From Sphingobacterium daejeonense (GTDB taxonomy: Bacteria > Bacteroidota > Bacteroidia > Sphingobacteriales > Sphingobacteriaceae): a stretch of DNA of 64,000 bases. Positions 59,716 to 64,000 of the stretch are shown here, piece by piece. Location of the stretch: contig NZ_LR590470.1 of the NCBI RefSeq assembly GCF_901472535.1, positions 930,001-994,000 on the forward strand. Reading direction: 5' to 3'. The position numbers and the translations under genes were made by a program. The notes under the pieces are model-generated. The model saw only the letters and a program-made list of their open reading frames with translations. It did no database searches and was not told where the DNA came from. Positions within the stretch are counted from its first letter, which is position 1. Every line of letters starts with the position of its first letter.

Positions 59716-60642
59716 ATGAAAACGATATATAACAAAATATTAAATAAGAACCTATGGAAGGTTATGCTTTTTTCGTTGGTCATCATTGCCTGCCGACCTG
59801 AGGGTGATAACCTTACTTTGAGCGCATTGCCAAATCCAGAGTTTGAAGCAGTTGAAGTTGCGCCAGGACGTATACAACTGAAAAACATTACGAGTACCCC
59901 AACTATTGCTAGTTGGACGATCGTGTCCAGCGGCCAGAAGTTGACTGGAGATGTTGTAGAGGTTTCTTTGATTTTTGCTGGCAACTATGATGTGAAACTA
60001 GATGTTGTGGGTCAGGGCGGAATGGCAAGTGTGACGAAGGCGATCACCGTAAAACAAAGCGACCCGAATGCCTGTGATGATAAAACAGCACTTGGTTTTA
60101 TTGCCAGTTGCACGCAAAAGAAATGGAAACTGAATCCGCAGGCAGGAGCATTTAAAGTTGGTCCTGGAGCTGATAATGGTGATTGGTGGAGTAGTGGTGA
60201 AGGCGAAGTAACAGGTAGAGCTTGCGAGTTCAATGATGAATTTACTTTTTCTTTTAACGCAGAGGGCACATTTGGATATGATAACAAAGGTGATTTCTTT
60301 GCGGACGGATATCTAGGAAACAAAACTACAGGATGCGAGCCTGCCTCCAACCTGACGGGTGATCAAGCTTTGTGGAATTCGGGGACTTTTAAGTTTTCAG
60401 TAACTGAAGGTGCTGGGGTCAAAAAATTGGGACAACTGAGATTAGTTGGAAAAGGAGCACATATCGGTGTGAAAAAAGCACATAATGGTGGCGAAACTGC
60501 CACTGGTCCTGCAAATGATTTTGTTCTATATGATATTTTAGAAATGACTAAGAATAAAGATGGTGCTGGTTATGATATTATGAAGATCGGAGTGAATATT
60601 GGTGGTGATGCATGGTGGACAATAACGTTACGTTCATTTTAA
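59716..60642 (+). CDS. PKD-like surface glycan-binding lipoprotein
   Basis: A 308-residue lipoprotein (signal ending SLVIIAC). Residues about 40-115 look like a PKD or Ig-like domain (PTIASWTIVSSGQKLTGDVV, then AGNYDVKLDVVGQGGMASVT). The rest, from ACDDKTALGFIASCTQKKWK, is a beta-rich domain with aromatic residues (NGDWWSSGEGEVTGRACEFN, GGDAWWTITLRSF) suited to glycan binding. It follows susD by 11 bases. The position is that of a surface glycan-binding protein in beta-glucan loci; the function is inferred. Confidence 0.75.
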   Translation: MKTIYNKILNKNLWKVMLFSLVIIACRPEGDNLTLSALPNPEFEAVEVAPGRIQLKNITSTPTIASWTIVSSGQKLTGDVVEVSLIFAGNYDVKLDVVGQGGMASVTKAITVKQSDPNACDDKTALGFIASCTQKKWKLNPQAGAFKVGPGADNGDWWSSGEGEVTGRACEFNDEFTFSFNAEGTFGYDNKGDFFADGYLGNKTTGCEPASNLTGDQALWNSGTFKFSVTEGAGVKKLGQLRLVGKGAHIGVKKAHNGGETATGPANDFVLYDILEMTKNKDGAGYDIMKIGVNIGGDAWWTITLRSF

Positions 60643-60677
60643 TTGGCTGTCAATTTTATTTTATAAATTAATAAAAA

Positions 60678-61541
60678 ATGAGAAGAAATATGAGTTTTTG
60701 GATCTTACCTATACTTGTTCTATTGTCATGTTCAGATAAATCTAATGTGAACAATATTATTGTGCCGGAACCACCTACTGCTCCAAAGCCAAAGGAATAT
60801 AAGTTTTCGGAGACTCCAGTTTGGTTTGATGAGTTTGATGTTGATGGGTTGCCAAATACGGAGAGATGGGGTTATGATGTTGGAATCGGAGACAGTGGTT
60901 GGGGGAACAATGAATTGCAATACTATACTGATGCACGACCTGAGAATGTCAATATCGCAGATGGGATTTTAAGTATTACTGCGCGGAAGGAAAAATATGA
61001 AGGTTCAGAATATACGTCTACGAGATTGATCAGTAAGGGGAAAGGAGATTTCCTGTATGGAAGATTTGTGGTTAGGGCAAAGGTTCCTCAAGGGAGGGGA
61101 ACTTGGCCGGCAGCATGGATGTTGCCAACTGACTGGGCTTATGGCGGTTGGCCAGCTTCTGGGGAAATCGACATTTTAGAACATGTAGGTTATGAACCTG
61201 ATGTCGTGCATATCACGATGCATACAAATGATTACAATCATATTAAGGGCACCCAAAAAGAAGCCATCAAGAAGATTCAAAATGCGACCACTGAATTTCA
61301 CGAATATCGTGTTGACTGGACGCCAGAATACATTCGAGGTTTTGTTGATGGGGAGCAGATCCTACATTTTCCTAATGAAGGCAAGGGCAGTGGTGTATGG
61401 CCTTTTGACAAAAGGTTTCATTGGTTGCTGAACTTGGCTGTTGGTGGCAATTGGGGCGGTTTAAAAGGTATTGATGATACCGCCTTCCCAGCAGTTTATC
61501 AAGTGGATTTTGTAAGGGTTTATGAATTATTGAATCCATAA
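60678..61541 (+). CDS. Glycoside hydrolase family 16 lipoprotein
   Basis: A 287-residue secreted glucanase. The lipoprotein signal ends LVLLSC. The GH16 domain has the catalytic motif SGEIDILEHVGY (Glu163, Asp165, Glu168), preceded by GRGTWPAAWMLPTDWAYGGW and followed by WPFDKRFHWLLNLAVGGNWG. It lacks the fascin-like repeats of the first GH16 enzyme. It most resembles laminarinase-type beta-1,3-glucanases. It is last in the susC-susD-binding protein operon, 35 bases after the previous gene. Confidence 0.92.
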   Translation: MRRNMSFWILPILVLLSCSDKSNVNNIIVPEPPTAPKPKEYKFSETPVWFDEFDVDGLPNTERWGYDVGIGDSGWGNNELQYYTDARPENVNIADGILSITARKEKYEGSEYTSTRLISKGKGDFLYGRFVVRAKVPQGRGTWPAAWMLPTDWAYGGWPASGEIDILEHVGYEPDVVHITMHTNDYNHIKGTQKEAIKKIQNATTEFHEYRVDWTPEYIRGFVDGEQILHFPNEGKGSGVWPFDKRFHWLLNLAVGGNWGGLKGIDDTAFPAVYQVDFVRVYELLNP

Positions 61542-61575
61542 ATTGGGTAAATAGATAAGTTTAGTTATTGGTGAT

Positions 61576-61612
61576 GGGCCTTGCATCAAATCTTTGATGC
61601 AGGCCCTTTTTT
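61576..61612. terminator. Bidirectional terminator between the glucan locus and the YcxB-like gene
   Basis: GGGCCTTGCATCAAA pairs with TTTGATGCAGGCCC (one bulged T) around a short loop, followed by six T. It lies 35 bases after the GH16 stop and before the convergent YcxB-like gene. Confidence 0.8.
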
Positions 61613-61622
61613 ATTCATGCTC

Positions 61623-62156
61623 TTACCATTTCCATCCCTTAAAATCCTCAATCGGGATTCCGTGAGATAGAATTTCATCCCGAAATTCATCAATATTTTT
61701 TAAATCTCTTTTAGGGATTATTATTCCAATACCAGAAGTTTGGGTAATAAAAAAATGATTATCTGTTTCAGGAGCAGAAATTAATTGACTATAATAATAT
61801 TTTCCTTCACCAGTGAAGTCACTTGTGTGTAATGCTTTTTCGGTAAATTCTACAATTGCGGGTTGATCGAACTTCTTTGAATAAACCTCTTGTCCATGTT
61901 TTTTATAATGTCTTTTATAAATCCAAAGCGCATATCGTTTGTAAAACACAATACAAGCTAAACTGAAGGCAATAAAATAGATCGTTAAGAATATATTTTC
62001 TCCGTCCAAGTAATAGAAAAGAGCAAACATTAAAAAGAATCCACTTATGATCCATTTAGAATTTCTAATTCTTTTTTGTATCCTTTCTGACTGTGAAGCT
62101 GCAAATAATTGAAATGCTAGATAATCTTCTTCAGTTGGTTTGATTTCGAATCTCAT
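61623..62156 (-). CDS. YcxB-like membrane protein
   Basis: I place the start at the ATG 62154-62156 (MRFEIKPTEEDYLAFQLFAA), giving about 177 residues. An upstream in-frame start would add 32 residues with no family match. Two adjacent membrane helices (WIISGFFLMFALFYYL and IFLTIYFIAFSLACIVFY) are followed by a cytoplasmic or periplasmic beta domain ending GIIIPKRDLKNIDEFRDEI. This is the YcxB-like layout. Its function is not known. It is convergent with the glucan locus. Confidence 0.7.
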   Translation of the reverse strand: MRFEIKPTEEDYLAFQLFAASQSERIQKRIRNSKWIISGFFLMFALFYYLDGENIFLTIYFIAFSLACIVFYKRYALWIYKRHYKKHGQEVYSKKFDQPAIVEFTEKALHTSDFTGEGKYYYSQLISAPETDNHFFITQTSGIGIIIPKRDLKNIDEFRDEILSHGIPIEDFKGWKW

Positions 62157-62534
62157 GGAATTTCTGATTTGAATCAAATATAATTTAATTGAAAAGAAAT
62201 GGCAAATCAACAACTTATCTATTGATGGCAATTGGATCGGATTCTCAATCAAGTTACAATCAATTGTCGCTTTTACACTTTTTTATATTGAATCCTTGAT
62301 TTTTTATTTCCTTAAATTAAGTATTTATTAACATTATAAATCCTTGTTTTTGAAATGGTTTTACACTTTTTTTTCTTAAGAAAAGGTAATATTAAAAATG
62401 ATAATTCAATAAAATTTAAACATTAATTAATGTCAAGGTAACGTTTTCAAAACATCTCAGCAATACTTTCGTGACCAAATTAAGAGGTACCAAAAATTAC
62501 GTATCGCTAATCAACTAAACGAAAAAACTACACT

Positions 62535-64000
62535 ATGCTGAAAAACTTGAGTTCCCAGACTATTTTCTGTCTATTACTTCTATTTTGTTTACCAATTGCA
62601 GGTTTCTCTCAAAGTACTGAGGCTACCATTACGGGAAGAATCACTGATTCTGATGGAGCATTAAATGGGACAACAATTACAGTGCGAAATGAATCCACTG
62701 GTTTTAGCCAGAAAACCGTAACCAATCAAAATGGTATTTTTACCTTTCAACAATTGCCTCTTGGCGGTCCTTACACTGTTACTGCAAACCACCTAGGTTA
62801 TCATGAACAGAAACAAACAGATTATAAATTAAATTATGGTGATGAGATCACCGTCAACTTGGAATTGACCAATGAGTCAAACAACATTGACGAAGTTGTC
62901 ATCCAAGGTCAAGGATTGCAGAATAAGATTAGGTCATTAGGGTCCTCAACTGCGATTACTGCCAATGAGCTAAAGAAAATGCCAGTTAATGGTCGGAATT
63001 TCTCCTCATTGATAGACCTGTCTCCAATTAGTACAGGTTCTAACTTAGCTGGTCAGCGAGCTTCTTCAACAAACTTTACAGTCGATGGTATGAACTCCAG
63101 AAGTACTGTAGCTGGTGGAAACAGTGGTGGTGCGTACTCTATTTCTATGGAAGCTATTCGAGAATTTAAAGTTGTGACCAATGACTATGATGTTACTTAT
63201 GGTCGCAGTGGTGGTGGAAGTGTTACAACCGTCACAAAATCTGGTACAAATACCTTAACAGGAAGTGCTTTCACATTCGGTAGGACGGACTGGTTATCTA
63301 GTCAATATAATCTGAATGGTACTCCAAGGCAGCAAGAATTTTCTACCTACCAATATGGTTTCTCGCTTGGGGGACCGATTATTAAAGATAAAGCACATTT
63401 CTTTGTTGCTTGGGATCATCAAACTGATACAAGGCCATTGTATATTGCGGATATTCAAAATGCTGAGGATATAGCCAGGTATAAGGTAACTCAAGAAACG
63501 TTGGACAAATTTTCTGCGATCGCTGAACAGAAGTATGGAACTGATCCTAGTCAATTATTTGGTGCATTCGATAAAAAGAAAATTACAGATGCCGCGTTTG
63601 CCCGGATAGACTGGCAATTGAACGATAAAAATCTATTAACCATAAGGAATAACTTTGTTTATGATAAGGATAATCAGCAAGAAGGTGACAATTCTAATAT
63701 AAATGCCTACGAATCCCATATGAACAGGAAGTATATCAATAATAGTTTGATGGCATCCTTGAGGACTTCGATCAGTCCTAGATTGACCAATGATTTTAAG
63801 GTTCAGCATTTTTATGAAAGCTCAGATGCGCTCCATAATGTAAAGGGTATTGGGCAGGATCAAAGTATTCCGAGAGCTATTGTTGAAAAGGTAACTTCGA
63901 CGGATGGCACGAACAATTATAGCAGAAGTATACAGATCGGAGGTCAACGTTTTTCACCAGAGTGGTTTCATGGAAATATGTTTCAAGCTGTAAACAACTT
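62535..64000 (+). CDS. TonB-dependent receptor with CarboxypepD-reg-like domain, cut by the right edge
   Basis: The ATG at 62535 opens a frame that stays open to the end of the window (about 488 residues seen). After a signal peptide (LLLFCLPIAGFSQ) there is a carboxypeptidase-regulatory-like domain (TEATITGRITDSDGALNGTT, then NLELTNESNNIDEVVIQG). The plug (PVNGRNFSSLIDLSPIS, then EAIREFKVVTNDYDVTYGRS) and the first barrel strands (SLGGPIIKDKAHFFVAWD) follow. This is the OmpA-like, non-SusC branch of Bacteroidota TonB receptors. A substrate cannot be told. The upstream 280 bases are AT-rich with no gene. Confidence 0.9.
   Translation, partial: MLKNLSSQTIFCLLLLFCLPIAGFSQSTEATITGRITDSDGALNGTTITVRNESTGFSQKTVTNQNGIFTFQQLPLGGPYTVTANHLGYHEQKQTDYKLNYGDEITVNLELTNESNNIDEVVIQGQGLQNKIRSLGSSTAITANELKKMPVNGRNFSSLIDLSPISTGSNLAGQRASSTNFTVDGMNSRSTVAGGNSGGAYSISMEAIREFKVVTNDYDVTYGRSGGGSVTTVTKSGTNTLTGSAFTFGRTDWLSSQYNLNGTPRQQEFSTYQYGFSLGGPIIKDKAHFFVAWDHQTDTRPLYIADIQNAEDIARYKVTQETLDKFSAIAEQKYGTDPSQLFGAFDKKKITDAAFARIDWQLNDKNLLTIRNNFVYDKDNQQEGDNSNINAYESHMNRKYINNSLMASLRTSISPRLTNDFKVQHFYESSDALHNVKGIGQDQSIPRAIVEKVTSTDGTNNYSRSIQIGGQRFSPEWFHGNMFQAVNN

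Noticed and set aside
1..64000. tRNA or rRNA genes
   Set aside because: No cloverleaf-like segment or rRNA-like stretch was recognised on either strand by reading. A dedicated scan was not possible here.

Overview
The window looks like chromosomal DNA from a Sphingobacterium- or Pedobacter-like member of the Bacteroidota. Evidence is the SusC/SusD pair, TAnnTTTG promoter boxes, an RteC-family regulator, a triple-tyrosine sensor-regulator and many family-typical lipoproteins. Three blocks differ in gene content and base composition. No rRNA, tRNA or CRISPR array was recognised. At least fifteen genes are broken by one-base shifts, mostly in homopolymers and several clearly restorable by one base. 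This looks more like unpolished long-read sequence than wholesale decay, so most broken genes are described as whole loci with a frameshift note.

Region 1 (1 to about 25.95 kb, visibly GC-richer from about 11 kb) resembles the cargo of a Bacteroidota integrative element. It opens with an RteC-family regulator running off the left edge, then an AraC regulator with element-type hypotheticals, a YggS PLP protein, several GNAT acetyltransferases, a PdxR/MocR-like regulator, an ABM monooxygenase, a DUF2652 protein and a tripartite RND efflux operon. Next comes a redox-stress locus read out from one divergent promoter region. Leftward lie superoxide dismutase, a DUF2480 protein, an FMN reductase, a ferredoxin reductase, a 2Fe-2S ferredoxin, a universal stress protein, a 2[4Fe-4S] ferredoxin and heme oxygenase. 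Rightward lie a SufR-like Fe-S regulator, an AraC regulator, an outer-membrane protein, azurin and an unknown gene. A 33-bp palindrome over the sod promoter and a shorter one at the regulator promoter are candidate operators.

Region 2 (about 26 to 43 kb, AT-rich) is a defence-type island. Its left half has a YozE-like-domain protein, an N6-adenine DNA methyltransferase with a small unknown partner, and an HTH gene with an in-frame stop. Its right half (31.55 to 42.93 kb) is bracketed by a 42-bp direct repeat (39/42 identical). It holds a DUF6602 nuclease-fold protein, an Apea/HEPN-like protein, a HEPN-AAA ATPase-HNH operon (Septu-like PtuA/PtuB plus a HEPN gene) and a 1281-residue protein joining a TIR/deoxyribosyltransferase-like domain to a STAND-type P-loop NTPase and a long helical C-terminus. 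This half is the best candidate for an undescribed system. A thicket of palindromes with diverged terminal inverted repeats (44.06 to 45.91 kb) follows.

Region 3 (46 to 64 kb) holds ordinary chromosomal genes (CbrC, flavodoxin, NTF2-like, two GNATs) and then a polysaccharide utilisation locus, probably for a beta-glucan. It has a GH16 enzyme with fascin-like repeats, an outer-membrane barrel, a triple-tyrosine/LuxR-type regulator, SusC, SusD, a PKD-like surface lipoprotein and a second GH16 lipoprotein. The promoters of the first GH16 gene and of susC share a TGTAGTG pair spaced exactly 54 bp in both, suggesting co-regulation. A YcxB-like protein and a TonB-dependent receptor cut by the right edge close the window.
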